DNA of 64,000 nucleotides from Opitutaceae bacterium (GTDB lineage: Bacteria; Verrucomicrobiota; Verrucomicrobiia; Opitutales; Opitutaceae). Within the stretch, counting starts at the first letter, position 1. The number at the start of each line of letters is the position of its first letter. Where the stretch lies: contig JAEUHC010000004.1 in the NCBI GenBank assembly GCA_016794785.1, forward strand, positions 1 through 64,000, written 5' to 3'. Positions 42,491-51,708 of this stretch are shown piece after piece. Under the pieces are notes generated by a model. It saw only the letters and a program-made list of their open reading frames with translations, was not told the DNA's origin and did no database searches. The position numbers and the translations under genes were made by a program.

Positions 42491-43278
42491 GAGGAGGGCG
42501 CTTCGGAAGGCATGATCGGGACTTTCTTGTCGACCAATTTGCCGTCCTTCGGCCGTTGTTTGGCTGAGAGGGTCAAATTGAGCGTCACCCGATCATTCGA
42601 GTCTGAGACCGGCGGCTCATTCGGGACCGGTTTGGTCGAGCCATAGCCGGTGACGCGTTCGATTTGGCTCGGCGCGACGGCATAATGCACAAGGCCGCGG
42701 CGCGCCGCGTTGGCCCGGTCGGCGGAGAGTTCCCAGATGGTGTAGTCTGGCTTGGCGCCGACCGCTTGGGGACGGGCGTGACCATCGATGGTGACTTGGA
42801 AACCGTGACGCTCAATCGTCCAAGCCATGTTTTGGAGGACAAAGCTCCCCCACTCCGTCAGCTCGGTGGTGCCCGGCACGAAGAGCGGGCGGTTGGCGCG
42901 ATCGAAGAGGCTCACGCGCAGACCATCGGTCGTGACCTGGATGTCGATGGGCTTGCCCTCAAGCGCCTCGTCGAGGTGCAGCAGCCGGTAGAAGTCCGCT
43001 GCGACCGAGTTAAGGAAAGTCATGTTGATATGCTTGTCCTTCTCCTGGTCCTTCTCGGCCCCCTTGCCCGAACTCTGCGTGGTCTTGTTGCTGTTGAAAG
43101 GCATCACCCCCGAGGTCGCTTCCAGCGGGGAGCGGAACGGGCTCTGGAAATACTGCGAGGTGGAGATGAGGATTTCCTTATCCTGCGCGGAAATCCACAG
43201 CACCATAAATAGCGCCATCATCGCGGTCACGAAGTCCGCGTAAGCCACCTTCCATGCACCTCCTCCGCCGCCGGCCAT
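42487..43278 (-). CDS. motB: Stator protein MotB
   Basis: 263 residues: one N-terminal membrane helix with VAYADFVTAMMALFMVLW, where Asp15 is the ion-binding aspartate (Asp32 in E. coli), a linker, and an OmpA-like peptidoglycan-binding domain (VTIDGHARPQA, LSADRANAARRGL, VTGYGSTKPVP). It anchors the stator to the wall. Whether protons or sodium drive it cannot be told. It is 15 bases downstream of motA and overlaps the small CxC gene. Confidence 0.95.
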   Translation of the reverse strand: MAGGGGGAWKVAYADFVTAMMALFMVLWISAQDKEILISTSQYFQSPFRSPLEATSGVMPFNSNKTTQSSGKGAEKDQEKDKHINMTFLNSVAADFYRLLHLDEALEGKPIDIQVTTDGLRVSLFDRANRPLFVPGTTELTEWGSFVLQNMAWTIERHGFQVTIDGHARPQAVGAKPDYTIWELSADRANAARRGLVHYAVAPSQIERVTGYGSTKPVPNEPPVSDSNDRVTLNLTLSAKQRPKDGKLVDKKVPIMPSEAPSS

Positions 43279-43293
43279 GGTCGTGGGTTCTCC

Positions 43294-44154
43294 TTATTTG
43301 GCGGGCAGCGCCTTGAGGGCGGCCTCGAGCTCGGCGGAGCCGGGCTGGACGTTGCTGTCGAGGGAGCGGCGGGCGACTTCGACCGCGGTGAGCGGGGCGA
43401 GGCCCTTGGCAAAGCCGGCGATCGCCTGCTTGATGCACTTGAGAAACTGCTCGTCGCTCTGGTTGTTGAATTTGATGCGGTTCGCCAGCGGGTTCACGAA
43501 CCCGTAGGCGACGAAGATGCCGAGCAGCGTCCCGGTGAGCGCCGCGGCCACCTTTTCACCGACCTTCTCGGGACCCTCGGCAATGGCGTTCATCGTGTTG
43601 ATGATGCCGAGCACGGCCGCGACAATCCCGATGCCGGGGAGCGAATCGCCGACCAGCTGCAGAATGTGAATGGGGTGCTCGGCCTCGTTCGTCTTGGTCT
43701 TGAGCTCGGCGTCCATCAGCTCCTCGAGCTGGTCCGGCTTGATCTTGCCGTCGATGACCGGCTTCAGGCCGTTGCAGATGAACTCCAGGCGCTCGTGATG
43801 ATTGAGCACCGAGGCGTAGCGCTGAAAAATGGGGCTCTTGGCCGGATCCATGACGTGCTCCTCAAGCGCGATCAGGCCGTTGCGGCGGCCAACCATGAAG
43901 ATCTCGTAGAGCAGCTTGAGCACATCGCTGAACTCCTTTTCGCCGGGCGACTTTCCGCCGAGCGCATCCTTAATCTTGTGGATGATCTCCTTGATGACGT
44001 GGCCGGGACTCGCGATCACGAGCACTCCCGCGGCGACGCCGAGGATGACCACAAACTCGGATACGTGCAGCAGCACCACCGGATTGCCACCCGCAATCAT
44101 GAACCCTCCGATGGTGGAGACCATCACGATGAGTGAACCGACGATGATCAGCAT
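43294..44154 (-). CDS. motA: Stator protein MotA
   Basis: 286 residues with four membrane helices: two near the N-terminus (LIIVGSLIVMVSTIGGFMIAGG and EFVVILGVAAGVLV) and two after the cytoplasmic loop (ILQLVGDSLPGIGIVAAVLGIINTM and VAAALTGTLLGIFVAYGFVNPLA). The loop (HERLEFICNGLKPVIDGK, charged) contacts FliG. PGIGIVAAVLGI is the MotA signature. Pairs with motB. Confidence 0.95.
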   Translation of the reverse strand: MLIIVGSLIVMVSTIGGFMIAGGNPVVLLHVSEFVVILGVAAGVLVIASPGHVIKEIIHKIKDALGGKSPGEKEFSDVLKLLYEIFMVGRRNGLIALEEHVMDPAKSPIFQRYASVLNHHERLEFICNGLKPVIDGKIKPDQLEELMDAELKTKTNEAEHPIHILQLVGDSLPGIGIVAAVLGIINTMNAIAEGPEKVGEKVAAALTGTLLGIFVAYGFVNPLANRIKFNNQSDEQFLKCIKQAIAGFAKGLAPLTAVEVARRSLDSNVQPGSAELEAALKALPAK

Positions 44155-44230
44155 GCGATAAAGGGTGGGGTTCGTTGCAGCCGGCGCGCCCTAAGCCCTG
44201 GGGGTGTCGGGTGCGGTGCGGCCACGGCGG

Positions 44231-45034
44231 TTAACGATCGCGCATGCGCTGCAGCCAGCCCCGCAGACCGAGGATGGTCTGAGCGTGAATCTGGCAGATC
44301 CGGGACTCAGTGAGGTGGAATACCTCAGCGATCTCGGCCAGCCGCATGTTTTCGAAGTAATACATTGCGAGGATCTTCTTCGGTATATCGGGCAACTCCG
44401 CGATTCGTTGAGTGAGAAGTTGGAGCAGCTCGGCCTTTTCGAGGTTGTCGCGGCCGGTTTTATCACACTCGTCGGCAAGCAGTTCGTGGAGGGAGGCGCC
44501 GGGACCCTCGTCGTTCTCCGTCTGCTGGTCGATGGCGATGAAGGTCACAGGCTTGGCCTCCTCGACCCATTTTTCGTATTCCTTCGGGCCGATGTTGAGG
44601 ACTTCGCACACCTCGGCCGGAGTGGCGGCGCGGCCATGCTTCTGCTCGGCCTCAATGATGGCGTTCTTGAGCTTGCGGGAGCGGGCGCGGGCGCGGCGGG
44701 GGCACCAGTCCATGCGGCGCAACTCGTCGAGAATCGCGCCGCGGATGCGCATGGCGGCGTAGCTTGCAAAGGTGGCGCCCTGGTCGGGGTCGAACTTGCG
44801 GACGGCTGCAATCAGGCCGGTGATGCCCACGCTGTAGAGATCATCGGCGTCGACGTGCGCGGGCACGTTCAGCTTGATGCGATCGACGACATTGCGGACG
44901 ATCGGCAGATAGCGAACGATAAGTTCCTTTTCGTCGATCGCGGCGGGGGAAACCCCCTGGTAAGTGCGCCAGATGTTGGCCGTGGCGGTTGAGGTGTTGG
45001 GGGCATCCGTGCCGGGGAGTGTGGCGGTATTCAT
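44231..45034 (-). CDS. fliA: Flagellar sigma factor FliA (sigma-28)
   Basis: 267 residues with sigma regions 2 (LPIVRNVVDRIKLNVPAHVDADDLYSVGITGLI, YAAMRIRGAILDELRRMDW) and 4 (ELPDIPKKILAMYYFENMRLAEIAEVFHLTESRICQIHAQTI). The LDELRRMDW block is diagnostic of sigma-28. It should transcribe late flagellar genes such as fliC, though I see no clear sigma-28 promoter in the window. It follows the small membrane gene by 18 bases. Confidence 0.93.
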   Translation of the reverse strand: MNTATLPGTDAPNTSTATANIWRTYQGVSPAAIDEKELIVRYLPIVRNVVDRIKLNVPAHVDADDLYSVGITGLIAAVRKFDPDQGATFASYAAMRIRGAILDELRRMDWCPRRARARSRKLKNAIIEAEQKHGRAATPAEVCEVLNIGPKEYEKWVEEAKPVTFIAIDQQTENDEGPGASLHELLADECDKTGRDNLEKAELLQLLTQRIAELPDIPKKILAMYYFENMRLAEIAEVFHLTESRICQIHAQTILGLRGWLQRMRDR

Positions 45035-45052
45035 GTGGTGTGGTGGAAATTG

Positions 45053-45292
45053 CTATTTGGTCTTGGCGATGGGAGTGGTGGCGGCGGCGGCGGCCGAGTG
45101 GGCCCGGTGCATCCGGGATTCGATGACGCCCTGCAGCAGCCGGGCCCAGAGCCAGCGGCTGAGAACTGCGCCCGCGAGGCAGCCGACCGCGGCATCAAGG
45201 AAAGTGCGGTTGCCGTCGTGCCCGGCTGAAAGGCTGCAGGCACCGGCGAGGAGGAATCCGGCGAAGCCGCCGGCGAGAAAGACAAAGCGCAT
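45053..45292 (-). CDS. Small membrane protein between flhF and fliA
   Basis: 79 residues, no recognised family. Two hydrophobic stretches (FVFLAGGFAGFLLAGACSLSAG and FLDAAVGCLAGAVLSRWLW) are followed by a basic C-terminus ending in threonine/lysine. It occupies the place where flhG (fleN) is usually found between flhF and fliA. Gaps are 6 and 18 bases, so it is part of the operon. Whether it acts in flagellar placement is unknown. Confidence 0.6.
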   Translation of the reverse strand: MRFVFLAGGFAGFLLAGACSLSAGHDGNRTFLDAAVGCLAGAVLSRWLWARLLQGVIESRMHRAHSAAAAATTPIAKTK

Positions 45293-45298
45293 GATGGT

Positions 45299-46369
45299 TT
45301 ACGCGGCGGAGGGTTCGTCGTCAGGCAACGTGCGGCGCATGATCGCTCCCGGGACGTCTTCCTCGCAGTCGCCGGTCAGCGAAGGGCCGGTCGCGAGGAA
45401 CAGCGGCTCGACGACGTCGTCGAAGAGGAAATCCCAGAGCTTGCCCCACTGCGGCACCTCATCGAGGTGGGTGAAGACCAGGTGAGTCGCGCCCAGATCA
45501 CGGCCCGCCGCGTAGGCGTCGCGCAGCGAGGCGCGGTCATAGGCGGCGTTGAGCACGAGCACGCGCTCGGTGATCTTCTCGCGTTCGAGGAAGAACTCGA
45601 GCGACGCATTGTCGGCGGGGCGGCGCACCGATATGCTCGGCAGATCAAAATAGACAAAGCCGCCGGGCACGGCCGGGCCGGTCTCACAGGGGAAATGCGC
45701 CAGCGGCACGCCGAGCGCCTCGCTGAAGACCGGGAGCGGACCGAGCGGATTGGGCCGGTCAAACTCGACGCTCACCACGTGGCCCGTGCGGGCGCGACGG
45801 AAGGTCTCGCGCGCGATCCATTTGCAGAGGGCGGTGGTCCGCCCCACCCCGGCGGCGCCGAGGAAGGCGGCGCGGGAGAGCGGTGCGCGCACGGATCGCG
45901 CCTCGACCTCGGAGCGCAGGAGGCGCGCGGTCTCGGCCAAGGCGCGATGCAGCGGCAGCGCATCCAACTCCGGCCAGTTGGGCCCGGCCTGGAGGCGTTG
46001 GAGCGCCGTCTCCGAAATTCCGGTGCGCCGCAGCAAACCCGTGAGGCCAATCGAGGAGGGAAACGGCGTGAGGCGGCTGCGGGCGGCGGACTGGCCTTCG
46101 GCCACGACCGCCACGGGCGCGGTCAGCCCGACATCATCCTCGGACTCAATCACGGCCGCCTCCTCGGAAACGGGGGCGTCGACTTGCGCGATGACCTCGA
46201 TGCGCGGAGCGGCGAAAAGTTTTTTCAGTCCGGGCGCCGCGGCGCTGCGCACCGAGAGCACGCGCGCGGCCGGACCGAGCTTCTCGCGGATGAGCGCCAC
46301 GGCCTCGTCGGTCGTGCGCACCGTGAACTTGTAGGTGCCGGGGGCGAAGAATTGGGCGGTGGCGGACAT
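45299..46369 (-). CDS. flhF: FlhF-like protein with degraded GTPase motifs
   Basis: 356 residues. The N-terminal third is the basic/variable B domain (YKFTVRTTDEAVALIREKLGPAARVLSVR), then NB and GTPase domains as in FlhF. The P-loop reads GAAGVGRTT (171-179), with Arg177 where Lys is required in almost all FlhF/SRP GTPases. The switch region that is normally DTAGR reads DLPSIS near 242-247, and TKLDE reads THLDE at 300-304. It may bind GTP poorly or act as a dead scaffold for polar flagellar placement. flhA overlaps closely (one-base gap). Confidence 0.85.
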   Translation of the reverse strand: MSATAQFFAPGTYKFTVRTTDEAVALIREKLGPAARVLSVRSAAAPGLKKLFAAPRIEVIAQVDAPVSEEAAVIESEDDVGLTAPVAVVAEGQSAARSRLTPFPSSIGLTGLLRRTGISETALQRLQAGPNWPELDALPLHRALAETARLLRSEVEARSVRAPLSRAAFLGAAGVGRTTALCKWIARETFRRARTGHVVSVEFDRPNPLGPLPVFSEALGVPLAHFPCETGPAVPGGFVYFDLPSISVRRPADNASLEFFLEREKITERVLVLNAAYDRASLRDAYAAGRDLGATHLVFTHLDEVPQWGKLWDFLFDDVVEPLFLATGPSLTGDCEEDVPGAIMRRTLPDDEPSAA

Positions 46370-46370
46370 C

Positions 46371-48566
46371 TTAGGCGGCGGCTTTCAACGGCAGCTCGGC
46401 GCGCGCGACATGCACGGGCGCGGAGATGATGCCGGCATTTTCGATTTCGGTGGCCGAGGGCAGCTCCTGGTAGGAGAGCACGGTCACGCGGGGGAAGGAG
46501 GACTCGAAGAAGCGCTTCAGCGGCAGTCGGATCTCGGCGGAGACCACGATCAGCGCGGGCTGGCCCTGGGCGATCATCTCGGAGGTGAACCGCGTGATCT
46601 GCTCCAGCATGTGGCGGCCGGTGGCGGGATCGAGCACGAGCCCGACCTCGGTGGGCGAGCGGTGGATCTTGGAGGCGAGCCACTGCTCCAGGCGCGGATC
46701 GAGCGTGACACCGCGCACCACCCCCGGCCGGCACTCGAATTCAGGCACGAAATACAGGCCGAGGCGGCGGCGCACGAGCTCGCTGAGGTCGTCGGGATTC
46801 TTCGACAGCGAGGCGAAGTCCGCGATGCCCTCAAGAATGAGCGGCTGGTTGGTGATCGCGACGTTCTCGCGGAGGAGATTCTGGAAGACGCGCTGGATGA
46901 TGCCGAGCGTCACGAGGTCAGGCAGCAGTTCGGAAACGAGCGCGGGCTGCGTGAGCTTGATGTGATCGACGATGGCCTGGACCTCCTGGCGGCCGAGCAG
47001 GTGATGCGCGTTCAGCTTCAGCGTCTCGGACAGGTGCGTGATGAGCACCGAGGCCGGATCGACGACGGTGAAGCCGTTGACCTCGGCGTTCCGCTTTTCG
47101 GACTCGTCGATCCAGGTGGCGTCGAGTTGGAAGACCGGCTCGCGCGTGGCCGTGCCCTTGAGGCGGACCTTGCTGCCGGAAACATTCATCGCCAGCCAGC
47201 GGCCGGGGGTGAGCTGGCCGCGGGCGACAGGCTTGCCGCGGAGGAGGAAGCGGTAGTCGTTGGGCTCGAGCTCGAGATTGTCGCGCACGGAGATGGGCGG
47301 GATCACAATGCCCTTCTCTCGGGCGAGCGTCTTGCGCACGCCCGTCACGCGGGCGAGCAGCTCGCCGCCCGATTTGGCGTCGGCGAGATTCAGCAAGCCG
47401 TAGCCGATCTCGATGGCGAAGATGTCCACGTCGATCAGCTTACGCACATCCTCAGCCGAGCCGGGCTTGGCCTCGGCCGTGGCGCCGGGGGCACCGGGCT
47501 TGGCCCCGGCCCCGGGCTTGGCGGCCATGGGAGTCGGCCCCTTGGCGGCCAAGGCGGCCTCGGCCCCAAGCGGGTGCCCGGTCTTGGTTTCTTGATCTTC
47601 CAGAAGCTTGCCGAGGAATCCGGCGAGACCGCCCAGGATGAAAAACGGCAGCGCCGGCATGCCGGGCATGAGCCCGAAGGCCACCATGATCCCGCCCGAG
47701 ATCTTCATCGCGCGCGGGTAGCGGAGGAGCTGGCCGGCGAGCTGCGTGCCGAGATTGGCGTTGTCGGAGGCGCGGGTGACGAGAAGACCGGCGCCGACGG
47801 AGAGAACGAGCGCCGGGATCTGGGAGACGAGGCCGTCACCAATCGAGAGGAGCGTGAACTTCTGGAGCGACTCTCCAAGTGAGAGGCCCATCTGCATCAC
47901 ACCGATGGCGAAGCCGCCGATGACGTTGACGAGCGTGATGATGATGCCGGCGATGGCGTCGCCGCGCACGAACTTGGAGGCACCGTCCATCGCGCCGTAG
48001 AAATCGGCCTCTTTCTGGACCTTAAGGCGGCGGGCGGTGGCCGTGGCTTCGTCGATGATGCCGGCGTTCAACTCGGCATCGATGGCCATCTGCTTGCCGG
48101 GCAGCGCATCGAGGGTGAAACGCGCGCTCACCTCGGCGATGCGGCCCGCGCCCTTGGTGATGACGACGAAGTTGATGACGACGAGAATCAGGAACACCAC
48201 GGCGCCGACGATGTAGTTGCCGCGGATCACGAAGTGGCCGAAAGCCTCGATCACCTCGCCGCCGTAGCCTTGCACGAGCACCTGGCGCGTCGTGCTGATG
48301 TTGAGCGCGAGGCGGAAGAGCGTGAGCGCGAGCAGCAGCGTCGGGAAACTCGAGAACTCCGGCGGATCCTTCACGTAGACGATCGCGAGCAGCACGAGCA
48401 ACGAGAGCCCGAGGTTCAGGGCGAGCAGCGTGTCGAGCAGCAGCGTCGGGACGGGGACGAGAAGCAGCAGGACCGTGAGGAAAAGCCCCGCCGTGAAGAC
48501 GAGGTCCGCGCGCTTCATCAGCATCGCGACCGGACTCGAGCCGGGAGTGGGAGCGACCGCGATCAT
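46371..48566 (-). CDS. flhA: Flagellar export protein FlhA
   Basis: 731 residues. Seven or eight N-terminal membrane helices and the FHIPEP motif EVSARFTLDALPGKQMAIDAE are clear, with LNAGIIDEATATARRLKVQKEADFYGAMDGASKFV after it. A proline/alanine-rich linker (about 340-385) precedes the C-terminal cytosolic domain that docks chaperones (EPVFQLDATWIDESEKRNAE, LLPDLVTLGIIQRVFQNLL). Stop overlaps nothing; flhB overlaps the start by four bases. Confidence 0.95.
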   Translation of the reverse strand: MIAVAPTPGSSPVAMLMKRADLVFTAGLFLTVLLLLVPVPTLLLDTLLALNLGLSLLVLLAIVYVKDPPEFSSFPTLLLALTLFRLALNISTTRQVLVQGYGGEVIEAFGHFVIRGNYIVGAVVFLILVVINFVVITKGAGRIAEVSARFTLDALPGKQMAIDAELNAGIIDEATATARRLKVQKEADFYGAMDGASKFVRGDAIAGIIITLVNVIGGFAIGVMQMGLSLGESLQKFTLLSIGDGLVSQIPALVLSVGAGLLVTRASDNANLGTQLAGQLLRYPRAMKISGGIMVAFGLMPGMPALPFFILGGLAGFLGKLLEDQETKTGHPLGAEAALAAKGPTPMAAKPGAGAKPGAPGATAEAKPGSAEDVRKLIDVDIFAIEIGYGLLNLADAKSGGELLARVTGVRKTLAREKGIVIPPISVRDNLELEPNDYRFLLRGKPVARGQLTPGRWLAMNVSGSKVRLKGTATREPVFQLDATWIDESEKRNAEVNGFTVVDPASVLITHLSETLKLNAHHLLGRQEVQAIVDHIKLTQPALVSELLPDLVTLGIIQRVFQNLLRENVAITNQPLILEGIADFASLSKNPDDLSELVRRRLGLYFVPEFECRPGVVRGVTLDPRLEQWLASKIHRSPTEVGLVLDPATGRHMLEQITRFTSEMIAQGQPALIVVSAEIRLPLKRFFESSFPRVTVLSYQELPSATEIENAGIISAPVHVARAELPLKAAA

Positions 48567-49672
48567 GCGAGTGCGCCGGTCTCGACGCGGCGGGCCTTGA
48601 GGCGGTGGAAGTAGTAGCGGTGGGTGCGGTAGACGACCGCGAGAATCTCGGCGACGGCCTGGTAGAGTTCGGCGGGGATGGCCTCGCCGACCTTGCCCAT
48701 CGCGAAGAGCATGCGCGCGACGGGCTTGTTCTCGACGGTCGGCACACCGTGCTCGGCGGCGAGGGCCTTGATGCGCTGCGCAAAGCGGTTCTCGCCCTTG
48801 GCGAGGACCACCGGCGCCTGATCGACGCCGCGCTCGTATTTCAGCGCGACGGCAAAGTGGGTGGGGTTCGTCACGACGACATCCGCCGTCTGCACCGCGG
48901 CGAGCATCTGCTTCTGGGCGAGGCGGCGGGCCATGCGGCGCATGGCGGACTTGGTGTTGGCGTCGCCCTCGGCCTGCTTGCGCTCATCCTTGACCTCCTG
49001 CTTGGTCATCATGAGTTCGCGCGTCGTCTTGAACTTTTCGTAGCCGAAGCTGATGGCGGCCACGATCGCCAGGGCGAAGAGCAGGCGCGTGAGAAACAGA
49101 ATCGTGGAGTTGTTGAGGAACTGGCCAAGGTAAGCCGCCTCGACCGGGGCGCTGAACAGCGGGTCGCTCATCAAGCCACGCGCCCCGAGCCAGAGCGCCG
49201 ATCCGATCGCGACGAGCTTCAGCAGATCGATGCCGCTGCGCGCAAAGACGGACTTGGAGAAGAGGCGGCCGAAGCCGGCCGCCGGATTGAGGTTCTCAAA
49301 CTTGATCGCGACTGCCTTTGGCGAGAGACGAAAACCGCTTTGCAGCCCAAGCGCGAGCAGCACGCCCACGACGACGGCGATGAGCACCGGCCCAACCACT
49401 TCGCCGAACACCATCATCGCCTCGCCGATCTGCGGCACCACGGTGTCCATCTCGACCGGGGTGACAGTGAAGCGCGTGAACATGCCAATCGCATACTCCG
49501 CGATGCTGCGCGACGCGTCTCCGGCGGTGAGGGCCAGCACGCCGAGCGCCGCGGCGAGCGGAAAGAGGACGGTGACCTCGTGCGACTTCGCGAACTGACC
49601 GCGCTCGGCGGCCTCGGAGAGTTTTTTCTCGGAAGCCTGCTCGGTTTTTTGGTCTTGTTCTTGATCGGCCAT
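48563..49672 (-). CDS. flhB: Flagellar export switch protein FlhB
   Basis: 369 residues. MADQEQDQKTEQASEKKLSEA is the normal start; ATG 49672 is chosen over the 12-codon longer form. Four membrane helices follow, then the cytosolic domain with the autocleavage motif NPTH at 269-272, the same position as in Salmonella. Cleavage between Asn and Pro switches export from hook to filament. A candidate promoter lies upstream, so it probably starts the second flagellar operon. Confidence 0.94.
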   Translation of the reverse strand: MADQEQDQKTEQASEKKLSEAAERGQFAKSHEVTVLFPLAAALGVLALTAGDASRSIAEYAIGMFTRFTVTPVEMDTVVPQIGEAMMVFGEVVGPVLIAVVVGVLLALGLQSGFRLSPKAVAIKFENLNPAAGFGRLFSKSVFARSGIDLLKLVAIGSALWLGARGLMSDPLFSAPVEAAYLGQFLNNSTILFLTRLLFALAIVAAISFGYEKFKTTRELMMTKQEVKDERKQAEGDANTKSAMRRMARRLAQKQMLAAVQTADVVVTNPTHFAVALKYERGVDQAPVVLAKGENRFAQRIKALAAEHGVPTVENKPVARMLFAMGKVGEAIPAELYQAVAEILAVVYRTHRYYFHRLKARRVETGALA

Positions 49673-49733
49673 GCGGTCGTGCACGAACTTTAGCAACGCC
49701 GGTGCCAAGAGATTTCAGACCTATGTTATCATC

Positions 49734-49762
49734 ATTGTATAAGCGATTTGCGATTCTATCGA
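49734..49762 (-). promoter_or_regulatory. Candidate promoter of flhB operon
   Basis: On the minus strand, TCGATA (49757-49762) is 17 bases upstream of TACAAT (49734-49739), which matches the -10 at five of six positions. It sits in an AT-rich island between the fliR terminator and flhB. An imperfect dyad (TTTGCGATTC/GAATTTGCAAA, 49747-49771) covers the -35 region and could be an operator. Confidence 0.4.
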
Positions 49763-49790
49763 ATTTGCAAACATCGCCAAATGACCCGCG

Positions 49791-49818
49791 AAAAAAATCA
49801 GGCGGCAAGATTTGCCGC
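49791..49818 (-). terminator. Intrinsic terminator after fliR
   Basis: On the minus strand, GCGGCAA pairs with TTGCCGC (49802-49818) around ATC, followed four bases later by seven T residues (49797-49791). It ends the first flagellar operon 8 bases after the fliR stop. Confidence 0.75.
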
Positions 49819-49825
49819 GCTGCTC

Positions 49826-50578
49826 TTAGCGCGCCGGCAAGAGCTGGAGCATCCGCATCGGGGTCTCGCCAAACTCCACAAAAAGGTATCGGGCGATCAG
49901 CGCGCCAGCGGCACTGAGCAGGCCGAAACCCACGAGCGCGCGGGCGGAGAAACTCACGATGAACACGTTCATCTTCGGCACCGCGCGACCGAGCACGGAA
50001 AACGCGAGCGTGATGAGAAAATTCATCGCGATGAACGGCGCCGCGATGCGCAGGCCCAGTTCGAGAACGTGCGCGGTCGCGATGATCAGCGAGGTCGCCA
50101 CCTGGGGGTCGAAGCCCCCCTGCCCCGCCGGTGCGAGCATGAAGCTGCGGGCAAACGCGCCAATCACCGTCTGGTGCGCGCCGAAGAGGAAAAAGAGAAT
50201 CACCGCAAATGAGGACAGAAAGGCTGCCAGCGGCTCGCTCGCAGGCTCCGGGACACCGATGCCCGGCGAGGCCATCAGGCCGATTTCCGTCGAAATCACG
50301 CGTCCGGCCATTTCTATCGCGGCAAACGCCAAGCGCGCGACGAAGCCCAAGGCGAGGCCGAGGATGACTTCCTTCATGGAAGCGGCCACCAGCGTCCAGA
50401 GATCGAGTGGCAATGGCGCCACCGGCACGAGGCCGGTGATGAGCGTGGCGAGCGCGCCGCCGAGCGCGATGCGCACGGGGATCGGAATCGGCCGCCCCGC
50501 GATGACCGGCAGCTGGAGGATGAGCCCCATCGAACGGAGCAGCACCATCATCCAGCAAAAACCGTAGTCGAGGCTCAT
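49826..50578 (-). CDS. fliR: Flagellar export gate protein FliR
   Basis: 250 residues with six hydrophobic helices. The typical FliR blocks are [28 protein letters not shown] and [21 protein letters not shown] [16 protein letters not shown], then [28 protein letters not shown]. It forms the export gate with FliP and FliQ. It is last in the long flgB-fliR operon and is followed by a terminator. Confidence 0.92.
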   Translation of the reverse strand: MSLDYGFCWMMVLLRSMGLILQLPVIAGRPIPIPVRIALGGALATLITGLVPVAPLPLDLWTLVAASMKEVILGLALGFVARLAFAAIEMAGRVISTEIGLMASPGIGVPEPASEPLAAFLSSFAVILFFLFGAHQTVIGAFARSFMLAPAGQGGFDPQVATSLIIATAHVLELGLRIAAPFIAMNFLITLAFSVLGRAVPKMNVFIVSFSARALVGFGLLSAAGALIARYLFVEFGETPMRMLQLLPAR

Positions 50579-50612
50579 GCTTCGGGAAGCTCCGGCGCCA
50601 GGCCGCCGCGCC

Positions 50613-50882
50613 TTACTGCGCGATCCCGCCCATGCGCGAGAGGATCGTGATTGTAAACTCGGTGAGCGAGCGCAGCAGCCACGGCGTGAGAGCGAGAATC
50701 AGTCCGGCGAGCGCCAGGAGCTTGGGCACAAAGGTGAGCGTCTGCTCCTGCATGCTCGTCACCGATTGGATGAGGCTGGCCGCGAGGCCGACCACGAGCA
50801 CCACACCGAGAAACGGCGCCACCACGTAGAGGGCAAACACCACCGTGGTTTTGAAAAGGTCGATCGCGACGTCGGGATTCAT
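50613..50882 (-). CDS. fliQ: Flagellar export gate protein FliQ
   Basis: 89 residues, the family length, with two membrane helices ([34 protein letters not shown] and [21 protein letters not shown]). [20 protein letters not shown] is the conserved loop. It joins FliP and FliR in the export gate. 34 bases separate it from fliR, a rather long gap inside this operon. Confidence 0.93.
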   Translation of the reverse strand: MNPDVAIDLFKTTVVFALYVVAPFLGVVLVVGLAASLIQSVTSMQEQTLTFVPKLLALAGLILALTPWLLRSLTEFTITILSRMGGIAQ

Positions 50883-50901
50883 GGGCGGGAAGGAAATGGA
50901 C

Positions 50902-51708
50902 TCAGCCGAAACTCTGCACGAGGGACCGCACGACGAGGTGCCAGCCGTCCACGAGCACGAAGAGCAGCAGCTTGAGCGGGAGCGCCACGGTGACCGGCGG
51001 CATCATCATCATGCCCAGCGCCATCAGCACCGACGACACCAGGAAATCGATCACAAGGAAGGGCAGGAAGAGCAGGAAACCCATCTGGAACGCCGTCTGC
51101 AGCTCGCTGATCACGAAGGCGGGGATGACCACCCGCATCGGCAGATCCTTCACCGCCGTGGGGCCGAAGCCGCCGAGCTCGAGGAAATACTCGAGATCGC
51201 GCGTGCGAGTCTGCTTCAGCATGAACTGCTTCAACGGCACCGAGGCTTTGTCGAGCGCCTCGACCGAGGTGATTTTCCCATCGAGATACGGCCGGATGGC
51301 ATCGTTGTTCACACGATCGAAAACCGGGCCCATCAGGAAAAAGGTGAGAAACAACGAGAGCCCGACGACGATCTGATTGGAGGGCGCGCTGGGCGCCCCG
51401 AGCGCCGTGCGCACAAAACCGAGCACGATCACGATGCGCGTGAAGCTCGTCATCAGGAGCACAATCGACGGCGCGACGGAGAGCAGCGTCATGATGACGA
51501 CGATCTGGAGCGCGACGCTCACTTCGCCGCCGGGCGTGCCGGCGCCCTCGAGGCCGATGTTGAGCTTGAAAGGCTGGGCGGCCGCACCGCTCGCCGGAGC
51601 GGCGGTGGCGGTCGCGGGCGCGCCGGCCGGAGCGGCCGGGGGCGGCGTCTGCGCGACGCCGAGAGCGGCGGTCAGCGCGAAGAGCGCGATGGCCAGGAGG
51701 CGCTTCAT
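50902..51708 (-). CDS. fliP: Flagellar export gate protein FliP
   Basis: 268 residues with a cleavable signal (LLAIALFALTAALGVAQ) as in other FliP proteins, an alanine/proline linker, and four membrane helices. Conserved blocks: MTSFTRIVIVLGFVRTALGAP, FLMGPVFDRVNNDAIRPYL, PMRVVIPAFVISELQTAFQMGF. FliP makes most of the gate pore. The fliO stop region overlaps its start by four bases. Confidence 0.94.
   Translation of the reverse strand: MKRLLAIALFALTAALGVAQTPPPAAPAGAPATATAAPASGAAAQPFKLNIGLEGAGTPGGEVSVALQIVVIMTLLSVAPSIVLLMTSFTRIVIVLGFVRTALGAPSAPSNQIVVGLSLFLTFFLMGPVFDRVNNDAIRPYLDGKITSVEALDKASVPLKQFMLKQTRTRDLEYFLELGGFGPTAVKDLPMRVVIPAFVISELQTAFQMGFLLFLPFLVIDFLVSSVLMALGMMMMPPVTVALPLKLLLFVLVDGWHLVVRSLVQSFG

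Noticed and set aside
49760..49785. Sigma-54 promoter TGGC...TTGC upstream of flhB
   Set aside because: The GG and GC doublets are 8 bases apart, not the required 10.
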